A stretch of 64,000 nt of DNA from Plantactinospora sp. KBS50 (GCF_002285795.1 NZ_CP022961.1:5522001-5586000), one strand, 5' to 3'. Positions 35,859 through 48,417 are shown, numbered from the stretch's first letter. Numbers and translations: made by a program. The notes: a model not told the origin generated them from the letters alone.

Positions 35859-35910
35859 GCCTTTTACTGTGCCCCCTGGCACTTCGGCCGAACTGTAGCT
35901 CGGCTGTAGG

Positions 35911-37485
35911 TTAGCTGAGAGCCTCGTCGTCCGGGCCGCTGTCGGGCAGCCGGGGCAGCCGTACCCGGAAGGTGGCGCCACCGCCCGGCGTCTCCCGCAC
36001 CTCGACGGTGCCGTGGTGGGCCGCGACCAGCGCGGCCACGATGGCCAGGCCCAGCCCCGTGCCCTGGTTGCCGTTGCCGCCGGAGCGGCGGGTACGGGCG
36101 CTGTCGGCGCGGTAGAAGCGTTCGAAGACCCGCTCGGCCTGCTCGGCCGAGAGGCCGGGACCGGTGTCCGCCACCTCCACCACGGCGAGGTTCCCGGTCT
36201 CGGCGCGCAGCCGGACCGTGATCCCCGCCTCCGGCGGGGTGTGGCTGAGCGCGTTGGTCATCAGGTTGGTCAGCACCTGCCGCAGCCGGGCGTCGTCGCC
36301 GAGCACCAGGAGCTGACCGGAGCCCGGCTCGACCTCCAGCGCGATCTCCCGGTCCGGCGCGACGGCCTGGGCGGCCTGCACGGTGTCCGCGGCCAGCACC
36401 GGCAGCTCCACCGGCGCCAACTCCAGCGGTCGTTCCCGGTCCAGCCGGGCCAGCAGCAGCAGGTCCTCGACCAGCAGCCCCATCCGGGACGCCTCGTCCT
36501 CGATCCGCCGCAGCAGCCGGGCCGAGTCCTCGGGGGTGGTGACGGCACCCTGCCGGTACAGCTCGGCGAACCCGCGGATCGACGTCAGCGGGGTGCGCAG
36601 CTCGTGCGAGGCGTCCGCGATGAACTGCCGCATCCGTTCCTCCGAGCGCCGCGCCCGTGACTCGGACGCCTGGGCGGCCACGGCCGCGTCCCGGGCCGCC
36701 GACTCGGCGTGCCGGGCCGCGGTCTCCGAGGCGGCACGGGCGGTGAACGCGGCCTCGATCTGGCTCAGCATCGTGTTCAGCGCCCGGGACAGCCGGCCCA
36801 GTTCGGAGGTCGGCTCCGGCACGTCGGGCTCCGGGTCCGGGATCCGGCGGGTCAGGTCACCGCCGGCGATGGCCGCCGCCGTCCGCTCGATGTCCACCAG
36901 CGGACGCAGGCTGGTCCGCACGATGCCGGCGCCCACCGAGGCCAGCAGGATCAACACCCCGCCACCCACCAGTACGTCGATCCAGAGCAGTTGCTTGACC
37001 GCCTGGTCGATGTCGCTGAGCTGCTCGCCGATCAGTGCGAAGTTGCCGTCCGAGAGCTGCACGTACATGATCCGCCAGCGCGCGTTGCCGGACCGGGCGG
37101 ACACGGTGACCGGCGCCTGGCCGAACCGCTCGGCGAACTCGTCCGGCTTGTCGGGCCAGGCCGGCAGGTCCTGGCCGGAGAACCGGGTGTTGTCGTAACC
37201 GAGCCCGACCACCTGGCCGGAGTTCGGGTCGACGGTCACCGCCAGGTAGTCGGTGGGCAGCGGCACGTACTTGCTCGTCCCCGCCGGGGGCTTGGTCTGC
37301 ACGGTCTTGGCCAGCACGCGCAGGTCGCTGTCGATCTGCCCGATGAGGTAGTTGTGCAGGAAGTAGGCGGTGGCCAGGCTGATCACCACGAGGGCCGCGG
37401 TGACCAGCGCCAGCACGGCCGCCACCAGCTTGACCCGCAGCGGGATGCTGCGGACCCGGCCCTTCAGCGGCAGGGTGTCGGTCAC
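35911..37485 (-). CDS. Sensor histidine kinase (PhoR/MprB/TcrY-like)
   Basis: 524 residues. Helix 1 (about 17-43), an extracellular sensor domain of about 125 residues, and helix 2 (about 168-190) lead to a HAMP domain (RPLVDIERTAAAIAGGDLTRRI), a coiled-coil linker, the HisKA dimerisation box DASHELRTPLTS (phospho-His about 293), and a HATPase_c domain with N box NLMTNALSHTP, G1 DTGPGLS and G2 GTGLGLAIV. GTGA overlap with the response regulator gene shows translational coupling. Signal unknown; the adjoining htrA suggests envelope stress. Confidence 0.9.
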   Translation of the reverse strand: MTDTLPLKGRVRSIPLRVKLVAAVLALVTAALVVISLATAYFLHNYLIGQIDSDLRVLAKTVQTKPPAGTSKYVPLPTDYLAVTVDPNSGQVVGLGYDNTRFSGQDLPAWPDKPDEFAERFGQAPVTVSARSGNARWRIMYVQLSDGNFALIGEQLSDIDQAVKQLLWIDVLVGGGVLILLASVGAGIVRTSLRPLVDIERTAAAIAGGDLTRRIPDPEPDVPEPTSELGRLSRALNTMLSQIEAAFTARAASETAARHAESAARDAAVAAQASESRARRSEERMRQFIADASHELRTPLTSIRGFAELYRQGAVTTPEDSARLLRRIEDEASRMGLLVEDLLLLARLDRERPLELAPVELPVLAADTVQAAQAVAPDREIALEVEPGSGQLLVLGDDARLRQVLTNLMTNALSHTPPEAGITVRLRAETGNLAVVEVADTGPGLSAEQAERVFERFYRADSARTRRSGGNGNQGTGLGLAIVAALVAAHHGTVEVRETPGGGATFRVRLPRLPDSGPDDEALS

Positions 37486-38183
37486 GCCGCCGGCTTGCGC
37501 AGGACGTACCCGACGCCGCGCAGCGTGTGGATCAGCCGGGGCTCCACGTTGTCCACCTTGCGCCGCAGGTAGGAGATGTACGACTCGACGATGTTGTCGT
37601 CGCCGCGGAAGTCGTAGTTCCAGACGTGGTCGAGGATCTGCGCCTTGGACAGCACCCGGTTGGCGTTGAGCATGAGGTACCGCAGCAGCTTGAACTCGGT
37701 GGGCGAGAGCTGCACGCGCTGGCCGCCCCGGTACACCTCGTGGGTCTCCTCATCCAGCTCCAGGTCGGCGAAGGTCAGCCGGGAGGTGGGCGACTCGCCG
37801 CCGGAGGTACGCCGCAGCACGGCGCGGATCCGGGCCGTCAGCTCCTCCAGGCTGAACGGCTTGGTGACGTAGTCGTCGCCGCCCAGCGTCAAACCGCGGA
37901 TCTTGTCGTCGGTGGCGTCCCGCGCGGTCAGGAAGACCACCGGCGTACGGGTGCCGCCCTCCCGCATGATCTTGATTACCTCGAAGCCGTCCAGATCCGG
38001 CAGCATCACGTCGAGGACCACCAGATCGGGCCGCCGGTCCCGCGCGGCGGTGACCGCGGCGCTGCCGCTGGTCGCGGTCGCCACATCGAAGCCCGCGAAG
38101 CGGAGGCTGGCGGAGAGCAGTTCGAGGATGTTCGGATCATCCTCGACGACGAGCAGTCTCGCCTCGGTCTGCGTTGCGGCCAT
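37482..38183 (-). CDS. OmpR-family response regulator, PhoP-like
   Basis: 233 residues. Receiver domain with the acidic pair EDD (14-16), phospho-acceptor D58 in VVLDVMLPD, T in FLTARD and K107 in YVTKPFS. The winged-helix DNA-binding domain contains LTFADLELDEETHEVYRGGQ and NIVESYISYLRRKVDN. These stretches look very like mycobacterial PhoP. The ATG at 38183 was chosen because the receiver starts just after it. First gene of a regulator-kinase-htrA operon. It probably activates its own operon, but no operator was identified. Confidence 0.9.
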   Translation of the reverse strand: MAATQTEARLLVVEDDPNILELLSASLRFAGFDVATATSGSAAVTAARDRRPDLVVLDVMLPDLDGFEVIKIMREGGTRTPVVFLTARDATDDKIRGLTLGGDDYVTKPFSLEELTARIRAVLRRTSGGESPTSRLTFADLELDEETHEVYRGGQRVQLSPTEFKLLRYLMLNANRVLSKAQILDHVWNYDFRGDDNIVESYISYLRRKVDNVEPRLIHTLRGVGYVLRKPAA

Positions 38184-38269
38184 GCCGCCATCATCCGCCG
38201 CCGCGCTGCGCGAGCGCTGGGCGCTGCCTGAAAAAAGCCTGTACGTCGCCGGAGGGCCGGCGCCCGGCC

Positions 38270-39025
38270 TCAGCGCAGCAGCCGGCGCAGCCCGTCGAGC
38301 GTGCCGTCGAGGATCCGGATGGCGGTCCGCGCCTGGGTCTCGGTGACCCGGTGACGCGCGTTGACCAACGCCCACGCCTCGGCGACGAACTCGTTGAGCT
38401 TCCGTTCCAGTTCCCCGGCCGGATCGGTGGCCGCCGCGCACCCTCTTGCGGGCCGGCCGGCGGCGTCGGCGGCGGCGCGGTCCGGGTCGCCGGTGCCGTC
38501 GGTGCCGTCGGGGTCGTCCGGGCCGTCCGGGCCGCCGGCGTCGTCCGGGCCGGCGCCGGGCCGCCGCACGTCGGGCGCCCACCCACCCGCGGACCGGGTC
38601 CGTCCGGCCGACCAGGTCCGTCCGGCGCCCCGGGCCGCGCTGACCGCGTCCCGCAACTCCCGCTTGAGATCCCGCACCGAGTCGCCGACCTCGGCCCGGA
38701 TGTCCTGGGCCAGGTCGGTGAGATCCGCGACCGAGTCCCGGATCGCCGACTCCAGGTCGGTCACCTCCGCGTCCCGCCGGCGCAGTTCGTCCCGGCCCGC
38801 CTCGGTGATCTCGTACGTCTTGCGCCCGCCGGCCGCGGTGTGCCGTACCAGTCCCTCGGCCTCCAGCCGCTGCAACCGCGGGTAGATCGTTCCGGCGCTC
38901 GGGGCGTACAGGCCGAGGAACCGCTTCTCCAGCAGCCGGATCAGCTCGTAGCCGTGCCGGGGGCCGTCGGCCAGCAGCTTCAGCAGGTACAACCGGAGCC
39001 GGCCGTGGCTGAACACCGGGGTCAC
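38270..39025 (-). CDS. PadR family transcriptional regulator
   Basis: 251 residues. The PadR winged helix (about 1-85) reads LYLLKLLADGPRHGYELIRLLEKRF, APSAGTIYPRLQRLEAEGLV, KTYEITEAGRDELRRR. A helical region (about 90-135) and a variable Gly/Pro/Asp-rich spacer precede a C-terminal helical domain (ELERKLNEFVAEAWALVN), longer than usual for the family. GTG start with GGAGGA upstream. A palindrome CGCGAT-AC-ATCGCG lies 52 bp upstream of the start, near a TATCGT -10, and is a likely autoregulatory site. Confidence 0.88.
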   Translation of the reverse strand: MTPVFSHGRLRLYLLKLLADGPRHGYELIRLLEKRFLGLYAPSAGTIYPRLQRLEAEGLVRHTAAGGRKTYEITEAGRDELRRRDAEVTDLESAIRDSVADLTDLAQDIRAEVGDSVRDLKRELRDAVSAARGAGRTWSAGRTRSAGGWAPDVRRPGAGPDDAGGPDGPDDPDGTDGTGDPDRAAADAAGRPARGCAAATDPAGELERKLNEFVAEAWALVNARHRVTETQARTAIRILDGTLDGLRRLLR

Positions 39026-39070
39026 GCCGGATCCTCCATGGCGCTCCCTTTCGCAAGTTGTCCCGCACCA

Positions 39071-39092
39071 CGATAACGCGATACATCGCGAT
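39071..39092 (-). promoter_or_regulatory. Candidate PadR operator/promoter
   Basis: Perfect inverted repeat CGCGAT-AC-ATCGCG at 39077-39090, inside ATCGCGATGTATCGCG on the coding strand, directly upstream of a TATCGT -10-like hexamer. It includes ATGTAT, reminiscent of PadR ATGT/ACAT half-sites. Inferred from position and symmetry. Confidence 0.45.
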
Positions 39093-39228
39093 CCCCGCCC
39101 GGCGGTTTCCGGCGCGCCGTACCCGCCGCCCGACTTGTCCGGCTCGCGCGGCGGCCCCGGTGCCCGCTGCACGGCCGGTGCCCGCTGCAGGGCCGGTGCC
39201 CGCTGCAGGGCCGGTGCGCGCGGTGGAC

Positions 39229-40173
39229 TCAGCCGGTCGGGACCGGCACCCGGGTGCGGGCCGGCGCCGGCCGGAACCCGGAAGCGGAACCGGCCACCCG
39301 GGCCAGGTTCCGCCGGTCGGCGCCGGGCGCGGGATGCAGCGCCGGTGCCACGGTGATCGAGATGACGAGATCGGGGACCGCCAGCACCCGGCGCAACGAG
39401 GCGTACAGGCTCTCCTGCCCGAGGAACGCGGCGGCGGTGGTAGCGGTCGACCCGGCCGCCGCGGCGTACCCGATGGTCAGCGGCACCACCGCGGCGCCGG
39501 CGTCCAGCGCCGCCTGGAACAGCGCCGGGCGGAACCGGCCGGAACCGTCGCACCGGCCGGCCCGGGGCGTGCCGCACCAGGTCGTTCCCTCGGGAAAGAC
39601 CGTGACCAGGCCGCCGGACCGGAGCGCCGTGGCGACCTCGCGGACCGTGCCGGGCAACGCCCGCGGCCGCGAGCGGTCGATGAACACCGTGCCGGCCACG
39701 GCCGCCAACTGTCCGAACAGCGGCCAGCGCCGCACCTCGGCCTTGGCGACCATCCGGGTCGGCGCCACGGCCAGTACGGCGACGATGTCCAGCCAGGACG
39801 TGTGGTTGGCGACCAGCAGGGCGCGCCGGGTCGGCAGTCGCCCGGCGCCGGTGACGGTGAGCCGTACCCCGAGCACCCGCAGCACCGCCCGCGCCCAGGC
39901 CCGGCCCACCCGGCCGCCCGGCGGCACCCGACCCACCGCGCCGTCCGGCGGCACCCGGCGGGGCCGTACCCGGTCGGCCGGTGCCCGCCCGGCACGCAGC
40001 AGCCACAGCGCCGGCAGCAGGCCCAGCCCCAGCAGCAGCACCCCGAACAGCCCGGCCAGGCGCAGGCACCGGCGCGGCCGGCCCACCCGGCCGGCCGGCT
40101 CCGCCGGCAGGCATCCCGGCCCGCAGTCCGCGCGGGGATGCCAGAACCGGTCGCCCGCGGCCGCACCGGTCAT
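39229..40173 (-). CDS. PlsC-family acyltransferase, OlsA-like
   Basis: 314 residues. The N-terminal hydrophobic anchor (LRLAGLFGVLLLGLGLLPALWLL, shortened here) is followed by acyltransferase motifs NHTSWLD (HxxxxD), TVFIDRSR, VFPEGTTW and VVPLTIGY. It starts with ATGA overlapping the upstream GNAT-like acyltransferase gene. In ornithine-lipid synthesis OlsB first N-acylates ornithine and an OlsA of this family then O-acylates lyso-ornithine lipid; the coupled gene order fits that pathway. A general lysophosphatidate role cannot be excluded. Confidence 0.8.
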   Translation of the reverse strand: MTGAAAGDRFWHPRADCGPGCLPAEPAGRVGRPRRCLRLAGLFGVLLLGLGLLPALWLLRAGRAPADRVRPRRVPPDGAVGRVPPGGRVGRAWARAVLRVLGVRLTVTGAGRLPTRRALLVANHTSWLDIVAVLAVAPTRMVAKAEVRRWPLFGQLAAVAGTVFIDRSRPRALPGTVREVATALRSGGLVTVFPEGTTWCGTPRAGRCDGSGRFRPALFQAALDAGAAVVPLTIGYAAAAGSTATTAAAFLGQESLYASLRRVLAVPDLVISITVAPALHPAPGADRRNLARVAGSASGFRPAPARTRVPVPTG

Positions 40174-40982
40174 CTGGTACCGCCGAGGAAGTGGCTCAGG
40201 TACCGCGGATGCATCCGGTCGAGGTTCAGCAGGACGTAGAAGTCCGCGCAGTCGAAGTCCGGGTCGTACCCGGGCTCGCCGCAGACCCAGGCACCGAGCC
40301 GGAGGTAGCCGCGCAGCAGCGGCGGCATGACGACCCGACCGGGCGGCGGGGTGGACGGCGCGCTGTCCGGCGTACCGGGCCGGCCCTCCGGCGCGCCGGA
40401 ACGGCCCGGCTCGGCCAGCCACGGCCGCAGCGGCCGGACCCGCAGCGGGGGCGGCGCCAGGTGCCGCGCGGCGACCTGCGTCCACACCCCGGCGGCGGTG
40501 GCCCCGCCGTCGTGCAGCGGCACCGAGGCACAGCCGCCCAGCCAGCGCAGGCCCTTCAGATGCAGGTAGCGGGCGATGCCGGTCCACATCAGGTTGATCA
40601 CCGCGCCGGTGCGGTGTTCGGGATCGACGCACGAGCGGCCGATCTCGACGAGCTGGTCGCGGAGCGGTTCGAGGGCCGTGAGGTCGAACTCGGAGTCGCC
40701 GTACCGGCGGCCGGCCGCCGCCGCCCGGTCCGGCGGAAGCAGCCGGTACGTCCCGACCACCCGGCCGGTGCGGTCGTCCCGCACCAGCAGGTGGTCGCAG
40801 TATTCGTCGAGCCCGTCCAGGTCCAACCCCACGGTCTCGGTGTCCAGCCGGGCGCCGAGTTCGTCGGCGAAGACCTGGTACCGCAGCCGCTGACCGGCGG
40901 CCACCTGGATGGGATCGTCGGCGATCAGGACCGTGTACGCGCCGGTGCCGGTGGGTGCACCGGCGGAGAGCAGAACAGCCAT
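40170..40982 (-). CDS. N-acyltransferase, OlsB-like (ornithine lipid synthesis)
   Basis: 270-residue GNAT-fold acyl-ACP N-acyltransferase of the OlsB/hemolysin-like family. Typical features: RLRYQVFADELGARL near the start, DEYCDHLLVRD, VVGTYRLLPP, DLTALEPLRDQLVEIGRSCVDPEHR, and a C-terminal CADFYVLLNLDRMHPRYLSHF. The reaction expected is transfer of a 3-hydroxyacyl chain to the alpha-amino group of ornithine. AGGGGA precedes the ATG. The stop overlaps an OlsA-like gene, which strengthens the assignment to ornithine lipids. Confidence 0.82.
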   Translation of the reverse strand: MAVLLSAGAPTGTGAYTVLIADDPIQVAAGQRLRYQVFADELGARLDTETVGLDLDGLDEYCDHLLVRDDRTGRVVGTYRLLPPDRAAAAGRRYGDSEFDLTALEPLRDQLVEIGRSCVDPEHRTGAVINLMWTGIARYLHLKGLRWLGGCASVPLHDGGATAAGVWTQVAARHLAPPPLRVRPLRPWLAEPGRSGAPEGRPGTPDSAPSTPPPGRVVMPPLLRGYLRLGAWVCGEPGYDPDFDCADFYVLLNLDRMHPRYLSHFLGGTR

Positions 40983-41098
40983 TCCCCCTGTGTAGGGCCG
41001 TCCGCTGCCGGTGACGTGTCGCCCGCCGGGTTGCCGGGTGTCGATCCGGTGAACGGTGGCGACCCCGAGCCGTCCGGGCCGGCCGTAGGGTGTGGTGT

Positions 41099-41755
41099 GT
41101 GATCATCGAACCGCGGTTCAACGGCCCGTCCGACTCGGGCAACGGCGGGTACGCCGCCGGAACCTTCGCCGCCGCGTACCCGACCGGCCCGGGGGCCGCC
41201 GTCGAGGTCACGCTGCGCCGGCCGCCGCCGTTGGGGCTGTCGCTGCGGCTGGACGGGGACGCCGTCCGGGACCCGGACGGCACGCTGGTGGCCGAGCTGC
41301 GAACGGTGCCGGCCTTCCCCGACGAGGCCGTGCCGCCGGTGGACCCGGCGACCGCGGCCGCGGTGGCGGTCAACTACCCCGGCTTCGTCGAGCACCCGTT
41401 CCCGGCCTGCTACGTCTGCGGCCCGGAGCGGGCCGACGGGTTGCGGATCTTCCCCGGCCGGCTGCCGGACGGGCGTACCGCGGCGCCGTTCGGGTTCCCC
41501 GAGGGCGGCGCAGAGGTCACCGTCTGGGCGGCGCTGGACTGCCCCGGCGGGTGGGCGGTGCTGTCGCCCGGCCGGCCGTACGTGCTGGGCCGGATGGCGG
41601 CGGTGGTGGAGCGGCTGCCGGCACCCGGCGACGAGTGCGTGGTGACCGGGGTGGCCGTCGAGGCGCAGGGCCGCAAGGCGCTGGTCCGGTCCTCGGTCTA
41701 CGGGCCGGACGGACACCGCCTCGGCTACGCCCGGGCCACCTGGATCGCGGTCTGA
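41099..41755 (+). CDS. Thioesterase-fold (hotdog-like) protein
   Basis: 218 residues, with the pattern FNGPSDSGNGGYAAGTFA near the N-terminus, PPLGLSLRLDGD, a central PFPACYVCGPER with two cysteines, and a C-terminal VTGVAVEAQGRKALVRSSVYG, suggesting a double-hotdog acyl-CoA thioesterase-like protein. No reaction can be assigned. The leaderless GTG at 41099 lies 7 nt after TAGGGT (41086-41091); an in-frame GTG at 41090 would overlap that -10 box. Divergent from the OlsB-like gene. Confidence 0.75.
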   Translation: MIIEPRFNGPSDSGNGGYAAGTFAAAYPTGPGAAVEVTLRRPPPLGLSLRLDGDAVRDPDGTLVAELRTVPAFPDEAVPPVDPATAAAVAVNYPGFVEHPFPACYVCGPERADGLRIFPGRLPDGRTAAPFGFPEGGAEVTVWAALDCPGGWAVLSPGRPYVLGRMAAVVERLPAPGDECVVTGVAVEAQGRKALVRSSVYGPDGHRLGYARATWIAV

Positions 41756-41855
41756 GCCCTACCCGACCCCCTGTCCGGATTGACCCGCGCCGGCAAAACC
41801 GTCACGCTGTGCGACGGCGTGGCCGTCCGGGTCGCGCCACAGCGAGGGGAGCGAG

Positions 41856-42794
41856 ATGACCGACGGGCAGCGAAGCCCCACGGACGCGGACGGCAAGATC
41901 GTCGTATCGGGCCTGACCAAGCAGTACAACAACGTGCGGGCCGTGGACAATCTGTCGTTCACCGTCGAACCCGGCCGGGTGACCGGCTTCCTGGGGCCGA
42001 ACGGCGCCGGCAAGACCACCACGCTCCGGATGCTCCTCAACCTGGTCACCCCGACCGCCGGCACGGCCACCATCAGCGGCCAGCGCTACGCCGACCTCGC
42101 CGAACCGCTGCGCCACGTGGGCGCCGTGCTGGAGGCCTCCAGCGCGCACAAGGGCCGTACCGGCATCAACCACCTGCGGGTGATCGCCGCCGCGGCGGGC
42201 CTGCCGCGCGGCCGGGCCGACGAGGCGTTGGCGCTGGTCGGCCTGACGCCCGCGGCGAAGCGCAAGTTCAAGGGCTACTCGCTGGGCATGCGGCAGCGGT
42301 TGGGCATCGCCGCCGCGATGCTGGGCGACCCGCGGGTGCTGATCCTGGACGAGCCGGCGAACGGCCTGGACCCGGAGGGCATCCGGTGGATGCGCGGCTT
42401 CCTCAAGGCGCTGGCCGCCGAGGGCCGCACGGTGCTGGTCTCCAGCCACCTGCTGTCCGAGATGCAACTGCTCGCCGACGACGTGGTGATCATCGCGGCC
42501 GGCAAGCTGGTCCGGCAGGGGCCGATGAGCGAGGTGGTCGGCTCGATGTCGCAGACCACCCGGGTACGGGTGCGCACGCCGCAGGCGGACACCCTGGCCG
42601 GCGCGCTCGACGGGCCGTCCGTGACGGTGGAGAAGGCCGGTGACGGGCTGCTGCTGGTCAGCGGGGCGGATGCCGCCGCGGTCGGCCGGGCCGCCCTGGC
42701 CAACCAGGTGGAACTGCACGAGCTGACGACGGAACGTCCGGATCTGGAGGGCGTGTTCCTGGAGCTGACGGCCGGAAAGGCGGAGATCCGATGA
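41856..42794 (+). CDS. ABC transporter ATP-binding protein
   Basis: 312-residue ATPase: Walker A GPNGAGKTTT (about 46-55), signature in YSLGMRQRLGIA, Walker B VLILDEPANGLD, H-loop LVSSHLLSEM, and a C-terminal regulatory extension (TTRVRVRTPQAD...). The signature GMRQR form is typical of drug/bacitracin-type ABC-2 ATPases. GAGGGGAG precedes the ATG; TTGACC at 41780-41785 may be a -35. Overlaps the permease gene by ATGA. Confidence 0.9.
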   Translation: MTDGQRSPTDADGKIVVSGLTKQYNNVRAVDNLSFTVEPGRVTGFLGPNGAGKTTTLRMLLNLVTPTAGTATISGQRYADLAEPLRHVGAVLEASSAHKGRTGINHLRVIAAAAGLPRGRADEALALVGLTPAAKRKFKGYSLGMRQRLGIAAAMLGDPRVLILDEPANGLDPEGIRWMRGFLKALAAEGRTVLVSSHLLSEMQLLADDVVIIAAGKLVRQGPMSEVVGSMSQTTRVRVRTPQADTLAGALDGPSVTVEKAGDGLLLVSGADAAAVGRAALANQVELHELTTERPDLEGVFLELTAGKAEIR

Positions 42795-43621
42795 GGCTGG
42801 TCCGGTCCGAACTGCTCAAGATCCGCACCACCAGCGTCTGGTGGATCTTCGCGCTGATCACGCTCCCGCTGTGGGGGCTGACCCTGTTCATCAACTACAT
42901 CCAGGCCAGTTTCTATCTGAACCCGACCATCCCGCAGGACCAGATCAGCCCGGACCAGCAGGCGCAGATCGCCGCGGCCGGCGACCCGGTCAACGTGGCG
43001 GCGTCGTTCTACACCAACGGCCAACTGCTCAGCCTGATGATCATCATGCTGCTCGGCATCATCGTGGTGACCAGCGAGTTCTTCCACCAGACGGTGACCA
43101 CCACGTTCCTGACGACCCCGCACCGGACGGCCGTGGTGCTGGCCAAGCTGGCGGCCGGGGCGCTGCTCGGGCTGGCCTTCTGGATCGTCACCACCGTGCT
43201 CAACATCGCCACCGGCGGCCTGATCCTGGGCCACTTCGGCCTGGGCAGCCAGCTCGGCGAGGGCGCGGTGTGGCAGGCGATCGGCCTGAACGGCCTGGCC
43301 TACCTGCTCTGGACGGCCATCGGCGTCGGGCTCGGCGTGCTGATCCGCAGCCAGATCGGCGCCACGGTCACCGGGATCATGCTCTACCTCGGCGGCTACA
43401 TCGGCGCGCTCATCGTGATCGGGGTGCTGGCCAACCGGTTCGGCGACTGGATCAACAAGCTCCAGCTCATCGTCCCGTCGCTCGCCTCGCAGCTCATGGT
43501 CACCGGCACGAACCTGCCGGGCAATCCGCCGAGGTGGGCCGGCGCCGCCGTCCTGATCGGGTACGCCGTGGTGGCCGGCGTCATCGGCACGCTGATCATG
43601 CGCCGCCGCGACGTCTCCTGA
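42791..43621 (+). CDS. ABC-2 type transporter permease
   Basis: 276-residue membrane protein with six helices. The first (WWIFALITLPLWGLTLFINY) is followed by an extracytoplasmic loop of about 50 residues; then LSLMIIMLLGIIVVTSEFFHQTV, AGALLGLAFWIVTTVLNIATG, YLLWTAIGVGLGVLI, IMLYLGGYIGALIVIGVL and VLIGYAVVAGVIGTLIM. The EFFHQTVTTTFLTTP motif is typical of ABC-2 permeases. Coupled to the ATPase by ATGA. A strong hairpin follows. Confidence 0.88.
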   Translation: MRLVRSELLKIRTTSVWWIFALITLPLWGLTLFINYIQASFYLNPTIPQDQISPDQQAQIAAAGDPVNVAASFYTNGQLLSLMIIMLLGIIVVTSEFFHQTVTTTFLTTPHRTAVVLAKLAAGALLGLAFWIVTTVLNIATGGLILGHFGLGSQLGEGAVWQAIGLNGLAYLLWTAIGVGLGVLIRSQIGATVTGIMLYLGGYIGALIVIGVLANRFGDWINKLQLIVPSLASQLMVTGTNLPGNPPRWAGAAVLIGYAVVAGVIGTLIMRRRDVS

Positions 43622-43658
43622 TCCCGGGTCGGCACGCACCGATCCGCCCCGGACCACC

Positions 43659-43691
43659 GATCCGCCCCGGACCGGCGGTCCGGGGCGGATC
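43659..43691 (+). terminator. Intrinsic terminator of the ABC operon, with duplicated left arm
   Basis: A perfect 15-bp stem GATCCGCCCCGGACC / GGTCCGGGGCGGATC with a 3-nt loop. The left arm is part of an 18-bp direct repeat (43639-43656 and 43657-43674), so the right arm could pair with either copy. Confidence 0.8.
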
Positions 43692-43887
43692 AACGCGGTC
43701 CGGGATGGGCGGCGGCACGGTCGGTAACGCCGAGGTGGCGGGTCATCCCGAGGGGTTGTGAAAACGGACACGAGCCGGATGCGGAAATGCTGACGGTTAC
43801 CGTACGGCGTAGCCTGGAACGGGTCGTCGCGTCCGTCCGACGGGACGGCTGACCCGCGAGACACCATGAAAGAGGCGATTACCGGCC

Positions 43888-47736
<3,849 letters not shown>

Positions 47737-47788
47737 CGGCGTACGCCGTCCGGGCGGCCGGGCCGTCCCGATGAAGGAGACAAGCACG

Positions 47789-47968
47789 ATGTACTTCACC
47801 GACCGGGGCATCGAGGAACTGGCCGAACGGCGCGGGGAGGAGACGGTCACCCTGGAGTGGCTCGGTGAGCGACTGCGGGACTTCGTCGACCTCAATCCGG
47901 AGTTCGAGACGCCCATCGAGCGGTTCGCCACCTGGCTCGCCCGGCTCGACGACCCCGACGAGGATTGA
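47789..47968 (+). CDS. Small acidic protein (DUF6104-like) linked to kgd
   Basis: 59 residues beginning MYFTDRGIEELAERRGEE and ending FATWLARLDDPDED. It matches the small DUF6104-type proteins usually found just after kgd in actinobacteria; function unknown. The ATG at 47789 is preferred because AAGGAGA lies 8 nt upstream; an in-frame ATG at 47771 sits on top of that site. Confidence 0.85.
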   Translation: MYFTDRGIEELAERRGEETVTLEWLGERLRDFVDLNPEFETPIERFATWLARLDDPDED

Positions 47969-48417
47969 TCGCGTTTCCGCCGGCCTCCGACGGCAATTTC
48001 CGCCGGCCCCCACGGGCGGGTTTCCGCCGGCTGCCATTGACGTGGATCGCACAACCGGGTCGGTAGAGTTGGATGTTGCCCAAATTCCGATGCCTTCTGC
48101 CGTTCGGTCGTTCCGCCCGCGGGCTCTCGAACCCGCAAGCGCTTCTCTCGCCCCGCCGTTGCGCCGTTGCTGCGTAGGGGGCAGCAGAGCAAAGCGGGAT
48201 TACCGGCTGATGCCGGGGAGCCAGGTGCGGCGGATTTCCCTGGTGGACCGGGCCGGGTCGGCCCACAACCGGCGCGGTCGGCAGGGTTCGTGGTCCGACA
48301 GGTGAACGGGTTCTTCCCAGAGGTTGGGCGGGCGACCGCACGCACAACTCGACGTGCTCCACCGACCGGGTCCAAGGGCCCGGGCGGGGATGGCTGCGAT
48401 CTTGTAGGTTCGGGGGC
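47969..48417. other. 449-bp region without a recognised gene
   Basis: Contains three copies of TTTCCGCCGGC near 47974, 47997 and 48029, a hairpin GCGGG/CCCGC around 48118-48135, and GGGGAGCCAGG near 48214. TAGGTT at 48405-48410 is the -10 of the leaderless pta start. A structured RNA is possible, but I cannot match it to a known riboswitch or small RNA. Confidence 0.4.

Noticed and set aside
48115-48140. T-arm-like GGTTCGAGAGCCC on the minus strand, considered as a tRNA or att site
   Set aside because: The loop is 8 nt and no other tRNA arms are present. No integrase or phage genes lie nearby.
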